Translations under genes and position numbers: made by a program | Assembly: GCA_017993835.1 (NCBI GenBank) | Contig: JAGOLX010000058.1 | Coordinates: 1-36,568 of the forward strand | DNA from: Phycisphaerae bacterium | Lineage (GTDB): Bacteria > Planctomycetota > Phycisphaerae > Sedimentisphaerales > Anaerobacaceae | Direction of reading: 5' to 3' | DNA: 36,568 nt | Shown: one piece after another, positions 15,917 through 23,437 of the stretch | Layout: each line of letters begins with the position of its first letter | Position numbering within the stretch: the stretch's first letter is position 1 | The notes under the pieces: model-generated | The model's input: only the letters and a program-made list of their open reading frames with translations | Database searches by the model: none | Told to the model about the DNA's origin: nothing

Positions 15917-16336
15917 ATGAGTGTGTGCAGTCATGAAGAGGCGACTGGCCGGACGAGAGTCCTCGTGGTCGATGATCACTATGTCATGAGAGCCGGGCTT
16001 TGCGAGATGCTCAAAGAGCGACCAGGATTTGCCGTCCCTTCGGCTGTGGCTGACGCAAGACAGGCCCTGGAAATCACACGGCGACAGCCGTTCGATCTGG
16101 CGATTGTCGACATCTCGCTTGGAGAGACCGACGGCATCACATTGACCGGCATGCTCAAGTCGGAGCACCCCGATCTCGTCGTGCTGATCCTCTCCATGCA
16201 CGAGGAGGCCGTCTACGGGGCTCGAGCTGCGGGCGCGGGCGCCGCCGGCTTCGTCGAGAAACAGCGGGCCAGCGAAACCCTGCTGCCTGCCATCGATTGC
16301 GTCCTGCATGGCGGGCATCACTTCAGTTGTATCTGA
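15917..16336 (+). CDS. Receiver-only response regulator, NarL-derived
   Basis: The 139-residue protein is a NarL-type receiver with an intact site: D19/D20 (VLVVDDHYVMRAGL), D65 (LAIVDISLGETDG), S93 (LILSMHEE), K115 (FVEKQRA). It ends 24 residues after the conserved Lys, exactly where NarL proteins have the linker to the LuxR helix-turn-helix, so the DNA-binding domain is missing. It resembles the receiver of the regulator at 14738 (both have HDDH/VDDH-type starts, VDISL, LSMH[DE]E-x-VYG, and a K-Q after the switch Lys), suggesting duplication followed by loss of the output domain. It could act as a phosphate sink or competitor for the NarX-like kinase. ATG 15917 is chosen; the upstream frame from 15839 looks non-coding. 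Confidence 0.8.
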   Translation: MSVCSHEEATGRTRVLVVDDHYVMRAGLCEMLKERPGFAVPSAVADARQALEITRRQPFDLAIVDISLGETDGITLTGMLKSEHPDLVVLILSMHEEAVYGARAAGAGAAGFVEKQRASETLLPAIDCVLHGGHHFSCI

Positions 16337-16342
16337 GCGACC

Positions 16343-16371
16343 TTGCTCACGGTCCAGCCGGGGGCTATCAT
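16343..16371 (+). promoter_or_regulatory. Candidate promoter for the alpha/beta hydrolase gene
   Basis: TTGCTC (16343-16348) and TATCAT (16366-16371) are spaced by 17 bp and sit between the receiver-only gene and the hydrolase, 55 bp before its start. This implies the hydrolase is not simply read through from the signalling genes. Confidence 0.4.
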
Positions 16372-16426
16372 AGGCGAGGATGGGCCATCCGGTCCCTCGG
16401 AACCGACACACAGGCTGGAGTCGCTT

Positions 16427-17491
16427 ATGCTGGACGCATCGCACACCCTCAAGGGCCGATTTCCTGCGTTCCAGACCGCACGACCGACCGGTGCGGCGCA
16501 GTGGGACAGTGACAAGGCCAGGCTCGAGGGAACGATTCGACGGCTCCTCGGGGATTGGCCGTCGTTATTCGTGCCGCAGGCGAGCGTGCTAGGCACCGAC
16601 GCACGACACGACTGCATCGTCGAGCGGTTCGCATTCGATAACGGCGTCGGCGACACGGTATACGGCTTGATGCTGATCCCGGCCGGGCGCACGGGACCCG
16701 GACCGGCCATCCTCTACAATCACTGGCATGCGGACAACTATGAGCTGGGCAAGGATGAGATCCTGACCCGGGTGCATCCCGACCTGGGCTTCGCCACCGG
16801 CGAGCGGCTCGTGCAAGCAGGATACGTCGTGCAGTGCATCGACGCGTATGGCTTCGGCGAGCGCCGTTTCCAGGGGCCCGCCGGCGGAAAAGAACACGGG
16901 GCCGCCGTCGAAGCCGCCCTGTTCAAGACGTTCCTCTGGGAGGGACGCACGCTCTGGGGAATGATGGTCCGCGACGACATGCTGGCGCTGAGCTACCTGG
17001 CGTCGCGTCCCGAGGTCGATCCGGGCCGGATCGCCGCGATGGGCGTGAGCATGGGCTCGACGCGGACCTGGTGGCTCGCGGCACTCGACGACCGCATCAG
17101 AGTGGCGGTGTGCGTCGCCTGCCTGACGCGGTACCAGGACCTGATCGCCCGCGGCGCGGTCAACGCCCACGGAATCTACTACTACGTCCCAAACATGCTC
17201 AGGGAAGGAATCGACGCGGAATCGGTCGTGGGCTTGATCGCCCCGCGGCCGCTGCTCACGTTGACCGGCGACTGCGACGAGGGCTCCCCCGCCGACGGCG
17301 CGCGGACCATCAACACGTTCCAGGAACACCTCTATCGCCTCTACGGCCGACCGGGGAATTTCCGTGGTCTGCTCTATCCCGGCGTAGGACACGCCTACAC
17401 CCGCGAAATGTGGCAGGAAACCCTGGACTGGCTGCGGACACACCTCCAATACGGACTCGGATCAGTACGTGCGCGGTTCCTGTCATGCTGA
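16427..17491 (+). CDS. Alpha/beta hydrolase, dienelactone hydrolase/acetyl-esterase-like
   Basis: The 354-residue protein has a complete alpha/beta-hydrolase triad: nucleophile S208 in GVSMGS, acid D282 or D284 in LTLTGDCDEGSP, and H322 in PGVGHAYT. The strand-turn HWHADNY at about 99-105 is in the oxyanion-hole position where relatives read H-[GD]-H-x-x. No signal peptide is visible, so the enzyme is probably cytoplasmic. Related proteins are carbohydrate esterases or lactone hydrolases encoded near sugar-degradation genes, which fits the downstream GH172 and DUF1080 genes. ATG 16427 has GGAG seven bases upstream. The stop codon and the last residues (FLSC) lie in a dispersed repeat beginning at 17481, so the C-terminal tail may have been replaced by repeat insertion. 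Confidence 0.85.
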   Translation: MLDASHTLKGRFPAFQTARPTGAAQWDSDKARLEGTIRRLLGDWPSLFVPQASVLGTDARHDCIVERFAFDNGVGDTVYGLMLIPAGRTGPGPAILYNHWHADNYELGKDEILTRVHPDLGFATGERLVQAGYVVQCIDAYGFGERRFQGPAGGKEHGAAVEAALFKTFLWEGRTLWGMMVRDDMLALSYLASRPEVDPGRIAAMGVSMGSTRTWWLAALDDRIRVAVCVACLTRYQDLIARGAVNAHGIYYYVPNMLREGIDAESVVGLIAPRPLLTLTGDCDEGSPADGARTINTFQEHLYRLYGRPGNFRGLLYPGVGHAYTREMWQETLDWLRTHLQYGLGSVRARFLSC

Positions 17492-17600
17492 ACGAAGTAG
17501 AGGGATGACAAGAGGTGGGCCTCCAACCATATGAGCTTGGTGAAACGCCCGTGTCCTTTCCGGCACCAGCCGCCAAGCGGCTGAGCGACTCAGGATGACA
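17481..17600. repeat. MITE-like repeat with TGTCAT-type inverted ends
   Basis: The element begins TGTCATGCTGA (17481-17491) and ends TCAGGATGACA (17590-17600), which are inverted repeats matching at 10 of 11 positions. Inside are GGGATGACA (17502-17510) and a short hairpin AGCCGC-CAA-GCGGCT. A third copy of the terminal motif, TGTCATCCTGA, occurs at 22023. Its minus-strand translation (RHSVILSRSAAWRL...) is of the kind seen in spurious proteins called from such repeats. No transposase is encoded. Confidence 0.6.
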
Positions 17601-17674
17601 GAATGGCGACTGCGCATTGCCGCGGATCGAGTTGCAGTCTTCCAGAGAACTCGATCACACGCCGCCAATCCCGA

Positions 17675-17747
17675 GATTGGGTTCGTTTCGCACGATTCAG
17701 CCTCGCCCGTCGCTCCGCCATTGGATCTGTGCCAAACGAAGCCAATT
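17675..17747. repeat. Head-to-head pair of a 19-bp dispersed motif
   Basis: The left arm (17675-17693), read on the minus strand, is GTGCGAAACGAACCCAATC. The right arm (17729-17747) on the plus strand is GTGCCAAACGAAGCCAATT. They match at 16 of 19 positions and face away from each other across a 35-bp spacer, with similarity extending inward (TGAATC versus TGGATC). The conceptual peptides are CETNPI and CQTKPI. I have seen this motif as an intergenic dispersed repeat in planctomycete genomes. Confidence 0.55.
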
Positions 17748-18174
17748 CCACCGGCTTGTCGCTTGTCCGACGCGATTCTCGCTGTCTGCGGAGTTCGGCT
17801 ATCGTGCGGTACAGGCCGCTCTCGATCCTCGCCTGATGAGCCCTCCGGATTCATGATTCTCGATTTGCGATTCGTCGCTCCCAACGGGGCGACACTCATG
17901 TAGATTATATCATAGCCGCACGCAATTCCAACAACAATACAACAAACTGCATTGATATTTTCCGCACCCTAAGCCCTGCTCCCGCCGGGACTAATGGAAT
18001 CCCGCGAGGGAATCTTCGCCCCAGATACGCCTTTGCGGGACAGGTGGATGTGTGGGTGCGGGCTGCGGACGCCCGCAGTTCAGCCGTTTCTTCTTGCCAC
18101 TCCCGGTCACCCCTGCCACAATAGTGGAGTAGTGCGTGTTGAGATCGGGGATTAAGGTATTAGGGAGAACCAGT
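17748..18174. other. Remainder of the 683-bp gap 17492-18174
   Basis: After the two repeats above, 17830-17880 carries the AATC/GATTTGCGATT-type repeat (also at 23385). 17900-17970 is locally AT-rich (ATTATATCATAG, then CAACAACAATACAACAAACTG), unlike the rest of the window. No open frame here looks coding: those present give compositionally repeat-derived peptides. A candidate promoter lies at 18094-18122. Confidence 0.5.
18094..18122 (+). promoter_or_regulatory. Candidate promoter for the secreted propeller-like gene
   Basis: TTGCCA (18094-18099) and CACAAT (18117-18122) are spaced by 17 bp, about 50 bp upstream of the start codon. The -10 is weak. Confidence 0.3.
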
Positions 18175-19962
18175 ATGAGACACGGCTTCGTTCTGTCGGT
18201 GGTGGCGTTCATCGTGTGGATCGGGACGGTCGCGGAGATACAGCCCGTTGTCCGGGCGGAGGAACTGGCGTCTCCGACCGGTGATCGCGACCTCATCGTC
18301 TTCGTCGCCAAAGAGAAGCCGGACTTGTATCGGCTCGTTGGCCAGGAGCCGACGCCCTACGGGACCGCGAAGTTCTCCAATCCCAAGGCGATCGTGGCCG
18401 ACGCGGGATCTCAGTGTTTTTACGTCTTTGACGAGCCCCCGCGGCTCGATCAGATGCGCAAGGTCTGGCGCATCGACGGGCAGGGAAATGCCACGCTTGT
18501 CTTTCAGGGACACCTGACCACCCATGGCGGCCCATTCGATTGCCCCGTCGGGCTGGGACTCGATGAAACCGGCAGACTGCTCGTGGCGGACGCCATCACA
18601 GGACTGTGGCGGCTCGAGGGTGCCGGCCGGCTCCAGCGGCTCGTGGACGGCAAGGACAAGCCACTCTACCGGATCACCGCAGCAGCCGCGACGCGCGAGT
18701 ACGGCCTGATCGTCGGCACCAGCTACCTGTATGAAATCACAGGCGGCCATATGCTGAACCTGCCGAAACATATGATTGGCAACATTGAATTCGAGGGTAC
18801 CTGGGACCCCACGCCGTCCTATGGTGCAGTGTCCGAAACGTCGTTGGGTCCGGACGTTCCCACCGTCAATCTCACGAATACGGGTGTGGGGAACTCCACG
18901 GGCCGCCAGGTCCCCATTCGAATCTGGAGGAATCAGGGCGGATTGTATCGTGTCGATCCCGGGCGTGCGCCGGCCGGCGTGGACGGTCTGCTCGTCAACC
19001 GCCGGCCCGACGGCGAGGAATATGACACCTACTGGCGGACGCTCAGGCAGGTCTTCGTCGATGCCGCGGGCCGCGTGGTGCTCGTCGACGCCGGCAGCGC
19101 CCGGCAACGCACCGAGCTGTCCTATACCGGCGGACGTCCCACCGACCACCCGCAGACCCGAACGAGCACCTCGGTCATCAACGGCGGCGTCTTCCTGCTG
19201 TACCCCGACGGCCGGTTCGAGGACTTGACCTTCAAGACGCCGGACCAGAGTTCCGGACCGATGCGCCATCCCGTCGGTGCCGCCCAGTGGTCCGACGACA
19301 CCTACATCGTCGCCGATCCCGAACTGTATGTGGAGGGGATCAACGGCACCGGAGGCCTGCTCCTGCTGAAACTCGACGGCTCCCGCGAGGCACGCTGGCC
19401 CTTCGGATACCGCCTCAAACCCATGGGCGTGGCGATCCTGCGAGGCGCGGGCGCGCCTGCCGAGACGAAACCCGCGATGCCCCTGCGGATTGCGGACCTC
19501 GTGGGCGTCATGACCGCCGGACCGATTACGCGGATCGAGAGCGTCTCGCTCGAACGCAAGCCCCAGCCCACGGGCGGCGGCCTGCTCCCCCCGATCATCA
19601 TCAACTGGGACAAGCTACCGGCGGCGCAGGCGGAACAGAAGCTCCGATCATTCGTCGAAGCAGCGCGGTGGGCGGTCGCGAAAGACGGGACGGTGCGCTT
19701 CGTTGGGCGGGGCGTAAACCCACGCGAGGAAGGCAATCCCTGGGTCATGCACGGCCGAATCACCATGCACGGGCAGATGGTCAACGCCTCGGTGAGCTAC
19801 CAGCGCAAGAACCTGTATGACATCCAGATCGGTTCGATCGATGCACGCTGGCGCCGCACCGGACCCGACACGGTGACGATGAACGCAACAATGAACGTCT
19901 TCACCACGACGGAGCGCCTCAAAGCCACCTTCGAGCAGACGATGCCATTGCAGAAGAACTGA
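18175..19962 (+). CDS. Secreted hypothetical protein, propeller-like N-terminal region
   Basis: The 595-residue exported protein has a signal peptide at about residues 1-29, FVLSVVAFIVWIGTVAEIQPVVRA. Residues about 35-430 contain repeated strand patterns typical of NHL/SMP-30-like beta-propellers, for example FSNPKAIVADAGSQCFYVFDEPP, GGPFDCPVGLGLDETGRLLVADAITGLWRL, RQVFVDAAGRVVLVDAG and MRHPVGAAQWSDDTYIVADPEL. A separate C-terminal domain (about 455-595) has WVMHGRITMHGQMVNASVSYQRKNLYDIQIGSIDARWRRTGPDTVTMNATMNVF, a beta-rich module I do not recognise. ATG 18175 has GGGAG about eight bases upstream. It is followed by the FG-GAP/DUF1080 gene after a 238-bp repeat-bearing spacer. An extracellular binding or lyase role on polysaccharide is possible but not shown. 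Confidence 0.7.
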   Translation: MRHGFVLSVVAFIVWIGTVAEIQPVVRAEELASPTGDRDLIVFVAKEKPDLYRLVGQEPTPYGTAKFSNPKAIVADAGSQCFYVFDEPPRLDQMRKVWRIDGQGNATLVFQGHLTTHGGPFDCPVGLGLDETGRLLVADAITGLWRLEGAGRLQRLVDGKDKPLYRITAAAATREYGLIVGTSYLYEITGGHMLNLPKHMIGNIEFEGTWDPTPSYGAVSETSLGPDVPTVNLTNTGVGNSTGRQVPIRIWRNQGGLYRVDPGRAPAGVDGLLVNRRPDGEEYDTYWRTLRQVFVDAAGRVVLVDAGSARQRTELSYTGGRPTDHPQTRTSTSVINGGVFLLYPDGRFEDLTFKTPDQSSGPMRHPVGAAQWSDDTYIVADPELYVEGINGTGGLLLLKLDGSREARWPFGYRLKPMGVAILRGAGAPAETKPAMPLRIADLVGVMTAGPITRIESVSLERKPQPTGGGLLPPIIINWDKLPAAQAEQKLRSFVEAARWAVAKDGTVRFVGRGVNPREEGNPWVMHGRITMHGQMVNASVSYQRKNLYDIQIGSIDARWRRTGPDTVTMNATMNVFTTTERLKATFEQTMPLQKN

Positions 19963-19994
19963 CAATCTGGGGACAACATGCTCGGGGACTTCCA

Positions 19995-20080
19995 GGGGAA
20001 ATCCGACGGGAAGATCCGAAGCTCGAGGCTCGAAACAAATCCAAAGCACGAAGCACAAATGACCGAAACGCTGTCGCACG
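19995..20080. repeat. Dispersed repeat of the 'CTCGAAACAAATCCAAA' type
   Basis: Between 20010 and 20072 the spacer has serial short elements: GATCCGAAGCTCGAGG, CTCGAAACAAATCC, AAAGCACGAAGC and ACAAATGACCGAAA. This matches a dispersed repeat often mis-translated in planctomycetes (minus strand FRSFVLRALDLFRASSFGS). No gene is supported here. Confidence 0.5.
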
Positions 20081-20113
20081 CCGGGGGGATGTCTCATTGA
20101 CGGGACCTGGCTC

Positions 20114-20142
20114 TTGACTGATTGCGGGCTGGCGGCCATGAT
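20114..20142 (+). promoter_or_regulatory. Candidate promoter for the FG-GAP/DUF1080 gene
   Basis: TTGACT (20114-20119) and CATGAT (20137-20142) have a 17-bp spacer and sit about 60 bp upstream of the start. A similar TTGACT...TATGAT pair precedes the GH172 gene (22082-22115), but with 22 bp between boxes. Confidence 0.35.
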
Positions 20143-20200
20143 TGGGGCTGTTACGTTTGGTCTTGTGCCGTTCAGGAGTTGTCCGTAGGAGGTGTCTGTC

Positions 20201-21976
20201 ATGTCGAGTCGCGGCGAACAGAAATGGTTTGGGCTTTTGTCGTGGGTGGTCGGTGTGGCTGTGGCGGGGACCGCCTGGGGCCAACCGGGACAGTTCACCA
20301 AGGTGGTTCTCGACAAGACGTTTCGGTCGGAGGGCGTTGGCGTCGCAGATATCAACCACGACGGCAAGCTCGACATCCTGGCGGGTGAGGTGTGGTACGC
20401 GGCCCCCGACTGGCAGATGCACGAGATCCTGCCCCCGGGAAAGTACGATGGCAATACCGGGTACAGCAAGACCTTCGCGAACTACACGTGCGACGTCAAC
20501 CGCGACGGCTGGGTGGATTCGGTCATCACGACGATGATGGGCGAGCCATCCCTGTGGTATGAGAACCCGCAGAATCAGCCGGGACACTGGAAGGTCCACA
20601 AGGGGACCCGCAGCGCGTGCAACGAGACGCCGCTGTTTGCGGACCTGCTGGGCGACGGCAAGCCCGTCGCGGTCTGGGGGGTGCAGCCGGACGGGTACAT
20701 CGCCTGGTTCAGCATCCCCGAGGACCCGTACAAGGAATGGGACATGCACATCATCGGCGGTCCCAAGGCCCCCGGCAGCGAGCGGTACGACCACGGCTTA
20801 GGCGTCGGCGACCTCAACGGCGACGGCCGCAACGACGTGCTCGTGACCAAAGGGTGGTGGGAGGCGCCGCAGGACCGCAAGCAGGAGCAATGGAGGTTCC
20901 ACGAGGTCGATTTTGGCCCGCCGTGCGCGGACATGGTCGTCTACGACCTCAACGGCGACGGCCTGAACGACGTGATCACCAGCTCCGCCCACAACTACGG
21001 CATCTGGTGGTTCGAGCAACTGCCCGGCTCCAACGCGGAGCGATTCCACCTGCAGGACATCTGCAAGACCTTCTCGCAGGTCCACGCGATCCGCCTGGCG
21101 GACATGAACAACGACGGCATCCTGGACTTCGTGACAGGCAAGCGGTACTTCGCCCACTGCGGCAACGACCCCGGCGCCCGCGAGCCGGCGCTGCTGGTCT
21201 GGTTCGAGATCCAGCGGCCCGAGAAGGGCAAGGTGAAGTTCATCCAGCACGTGATCGACGACGACTCCGGCATCGGCACGCAGTTCGAGGTCGTCGACAT
21301 GAACGGCGACGGGCGGATGGACGTGGTCACCGCGAACAAGAAGGGCGTTCATCTGTTCCTGCAGGCTGGCAACGTGAACGCGGGCGAGAAGAAGATAACG
21401 CCTGACGGCGTCACTACGAACTTGCTCTTCGACGGGCGGACTTTCTCCGGCTGGGAGGGCAATCTCGACTGGTTCCGCATCGAGGACGGCGCGATCGTCG
21501 CGGGCAGTCTGAAGAAGGCGGCGCCGCGGAACGAGTTCCTTTGTACGACGAAGGCCTACGCGGACTTCGAGCTGCGTCTGAAGGTCAAGCTGGTCGGGGA
21601 CCTGAGTCAGGCGAACGCGGGGATTCAGATCCGCAGCCGGCGGATTCCCAACCACAACGAGGTTTCCGGCTACCAGGCGGACATGGGCCAGCAGTACTGG
21701 GGATGCCTCTACGACGAGTCGCGGCGAAACAAGGTCCTGGCTCAGCCCGACGCCGAGCTGCTGAAGAAGGCCCTGAAGGCAGGCGAGTGGAACGAGTACG
21801 CAATCCGCTGCGAGGGCCGACGGATCCAGTTGTCACTCAACGGCGTTCAGACCGTCGATTACACCGAGCCCGATGAGTCCATCGAGCAGACGGGCGTGAT
21901 CGGGCTCCAGATCCACGGCGGCCCGCCCACCGAGGCGTGGTACAAGGACATCCAGATCGTCGAACTCGCCCGCTAG
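20201..21976 (+). CDS. FG-GAP/VCBS seven-bladed propeller fused to DUF1080 (LamG-like) domain
   Basis: The 591-residue secreted protein (signal peptide about 1-27, ending TAWGQ) has two parts. Residues about 30-390 carry seven D-x-[ND]-x-DG-x-x-D blade motifs: DINHDGKLD, DVNRDGWVD, a degenerate DLLGDGKPV, DLNGDGRND, DLNGDGLND, DMNNDGILD and DMNGDGRMD. This fits a seven-bladed propeller with Ca2+-binding loops. From about 405 (LLFDGRTFSGWEG) to the end is a DUF1080 domain, a concanavalin-like fold recently linked to 3-keto-disaccharide hydrolase activity; it contains ELRLKVKL, NAGIQIRSRR and GLQIHGG strands. ATG 20201 has AGGAGG eight bases upstream. Its neighbours suggest extracellular oligosaccharide processing. 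DUF1080 alone does not prove catalysis. Confidence 0.88.
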   Translation: MSSRGEQKWFGLLSWVVGVAVAGTAWGQPGQFTKVVLDKTFRSEGVGVADINHDGKLDILAGEVWYAAPDWQMHEILPPGKYDGNTGYSKTFANYTCDVNRDGWVDSVITTMMGEPSLWYENPQNQPGHWKVHKGTRSACNETPLFADLLGDGKPVAVWGVQPDGYIAWFSIPEDPYKEWDMHIIGGPKAPGSERYDHGLGVGDLNGDGRNDVLVTKGWWEAPQDRKQEQWRFHEVDFGPPCADMVVYDLNGDGLNDVITSSAHNYGIWWFEQLPGSNAERFHLQDICKTFSQVHAIRLADMNNDGILDFVTGKRYFAHCGNDPGAREPALLVWFEIQRPEKGKVKFIQHVIDDDSGIGTQFEVVDMNGDGRMDVVTANKKGVHLFLQAGNVNAGEKKITPDGVTTNLLFDGRTFSGWEGNLDWFRIEDGAIVAGSLKKAAPRNEFLCTTKAYADFELRLKVKLVGDLSQANAGIQIRSRRIPNHNEVSGYQADMGQQYWGCLYDESRRNKVLAQPDAELLKKALKAGEWNEYAIRCEGRRIQLSLNGVQTVDYTEPDESIEQTGVIGLQIHGGPPTEAWYKDIQIVELAR

Positions 21977-22022
21977 AATGGCGAGCGACCGTATCGATGA
22001 CGGCGAAGAGAAGGTCCGTGCG

Positions 22023-22050
22023 TGTCATCCTGAGTCTTCCGAAGGGATCT
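22023..22050. repeat. Short copy of the TGTCATCCTGA dispersed repeat
   Basis: TGTCATCCTGAGTCTTCC at 22023-22040 is followed by GAAGGGATCT. The first 11 bases equal the reverse complement of 17590-17600. It occupies the spacer between the DUF1080 and GH172 genes. Confidence 0.5.
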
Positions 22051-22187
22051 GGTCACGCCGTGGAGGCGGGCGGCCGGGGAATTGACTGGCCGGGGCCGGC
22101 GGGGGTCGCTATGATCGTGGGTCGGGGACGCCGGGAAACGTCGCGGCGTCGTGACGAAGGAAAGGTTGGTCCAAAGGAGGTATTGCC

Positions 22188-23381
22188 ATGAGGAGCTTCC
22201 CATCGATTCTTGCGGCGGGTCTGTTGTCGATCTGTCTGCTGTGCAGCACGAGCCTGGCCGCCGGGCCGGATGATCTGGCCGGCCTGGCCCGCATCCGCTC
22301 GGGCGTGAAGACCCAACGCGTCAGCAGCTACGACCGCTCCGGCGGCAACAACGACCGGTTCGAGCACATCAAGGACGGCGAGACCCGCGAGCTGTTCAAC
22401 GTCCAGGGGGCCGGCATCATCAACCACATCTGGATCACCATCGCGCCAACGCCGGAGACGTTGAGCCGAAACGACATCATCCTTCGCATGTACTGGGACG
22501 GGAACAGCTTTCCGTCCGTCGAGTCGCCCATCGGCCCGTTCTTCGGGCAGGGCTGGAACGAGAGCTATCCCTTCGTGAGTCTGCCCCTGGCGGTCGGCCC
22601 GGTGGAGGGTCGGGCGATGGTCTCGTACTTCGCCATGCCGTTCGCCAACGGTGCGAGGATCGAGATCGAGAACCAGGCCGGGCGGGAAATCTCCGCTTTC
22701 TACTACTTCATCGACTATGTCGAGGTTGAGAAGCTCCCGGACGACTCGGGTCGGTTCTGCGCCTGGTACAACCACGAGCTGACCGAGGCCCTCCCCGACG
22801 GCGAGAACGAATGGGGCACCCTGGGACCCGAGGGCAAGAACACCACGGGCAAGGACAACTACATCTTCGCGGACATCAAGGGCAAAGGGCACTACGTCGG
22901 AGTCAACTATTACGTCCACAGTCCTTCGCCGATGTGGTACGGCGAGGGCGACGACATGATCTTCATCGATGGCGCCGAGACGCCCACGCTGCACGGCACC
23001 GGCACCGAGGACTACTTCAACACGTCCTGGTGTCCGAAGACCCTGTACAGCCATCCGTACTTCGGCTACGGTCGCGTCAACGACGACCTCGGCTGGCTCG
23101 GCAGGACCCACGTGTATCGGTTCCACATCGCCGACCCGGTCTACTTCGACAAGTCGTTGAAGGTCACCATCGAGCATGGTCACAACAACTGCCTGACGCT
23201 CGACCTCGCGAGCGTCGCCTACTGGTACCAGGCTCCCCCGCTGACGAAGCTGGCGTCCATCCCGAACAAGGAGGCCCGCAAGCCCAAGTCGTTCATCGGC
23301 GTGACCGACGTCCACAAGTGGCGAGACGCCTGGCGCAAAGCCCACGGTGGCGACGACCAGCTCTGGGGCAACGAACGGTGA
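22188..23381 (+). CDS. GH172 (DUF2961) family glycoside hydrolase, secreted
   Basis: The 397-residue protein has a signal peptide (about 1-25, ILAAGLLSICLLCSTSLAA) and the family landmarks RVSSYDRSGGNNDR, VQGAGIINHIWITI and WYGEGDDMIFIDG, followed by HGTGTEDYFN. Glu253 and Glu274 in the last two motifs are 21 residues apart. As I recall, that is the spacing of the catalytic Glu pair of the characterised alpha-D-fructofuranosidase/difructose anhydride enzyme of this family, so activity is likely preserved. Characterised members act on D-fructofuranosides or D-arabinofuranosides. A strong AAAGGAGG ribosome-binding site at 22173-22180 fixes the ATG at 22188. It closes the carbohydrate block, convergent with recQ. 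Confidence 0.9.
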   Translation: MRSFPSILAAGLLSICLLCSTSLAAGPDDLAGLARIRSGVKTQRVSSYDRSGGNNDRFEHIKDGETRELFNVQGAGIINHIWITIAPTPETLSRNDIILRMYWDGNSFPSVESPIGPFFGQGWNESYPFVSLPLAVGPVEGRAMVSYFAMPFANGARIEIENQAGREISAFYYFIDYVEVEKLPDDSGRFCAWYNHELTEALPDGENEWGTLGPEGKNTTGKDNYIFADIKGKGHYVGVNYYVHSPSPMWYGEGDDMIFIDGAETPTLHGTGTEDYFNTSWCPKTLYSHPYFGYGRVNDDLGWLGRTHVYRFHIADPVYFDKSLKVTIEHGHNNCLTLDLASVAYWYQAPPLTKLASIPNKEARKPKSFIGVTDVHKWRDAWRKAHGGDDQLWGNER

Positions 23382-23382
23382 C

Positions 23383-23430
23383 ACTCGATTTCTGATTTGT
23401 GATTTGAGATTGTTGATTGTGGACTTCCAC
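23383..23430. repeat. GATTTGTGATTT-type dispersed repeat between convergent genes
   Basis: The 56-bp gap between the GH172 and recQ stops is mostly iterated GATTT/TGATT words (CTCGATTTCTGATTTG, TGATTTGAGATTGTTGATTG). The same word set is seen at 17850-17870 and, as its A-rich complement, at 35803-35838. No T-run terminator is present. Confidence 0.5.
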
Positions 23431-23437
23431 AGCGTCG

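Noticed and set aside
14687-16444. 585-residue minus-strand open frame across the signalling genes
   Set aside because: Runs opposite to three genes with clear receiver, HTH or FlgM-like patterns.
17483-17899. 138-residue minus-strand open frame
   Set aside because: Its peptide (CETNPI, RHSVILSRSAAWRL) comes from dispersed repeats. This is a typical spurious gene call.
22082-22115. TTGACT and TATGAT boxes upstream of the GH172 gene as a sigma-70 promoter
   Set aside because: The spacer is 22 bp, too long for a standard promoter. It is kept only as a similarity to the pair at 20114-20142.
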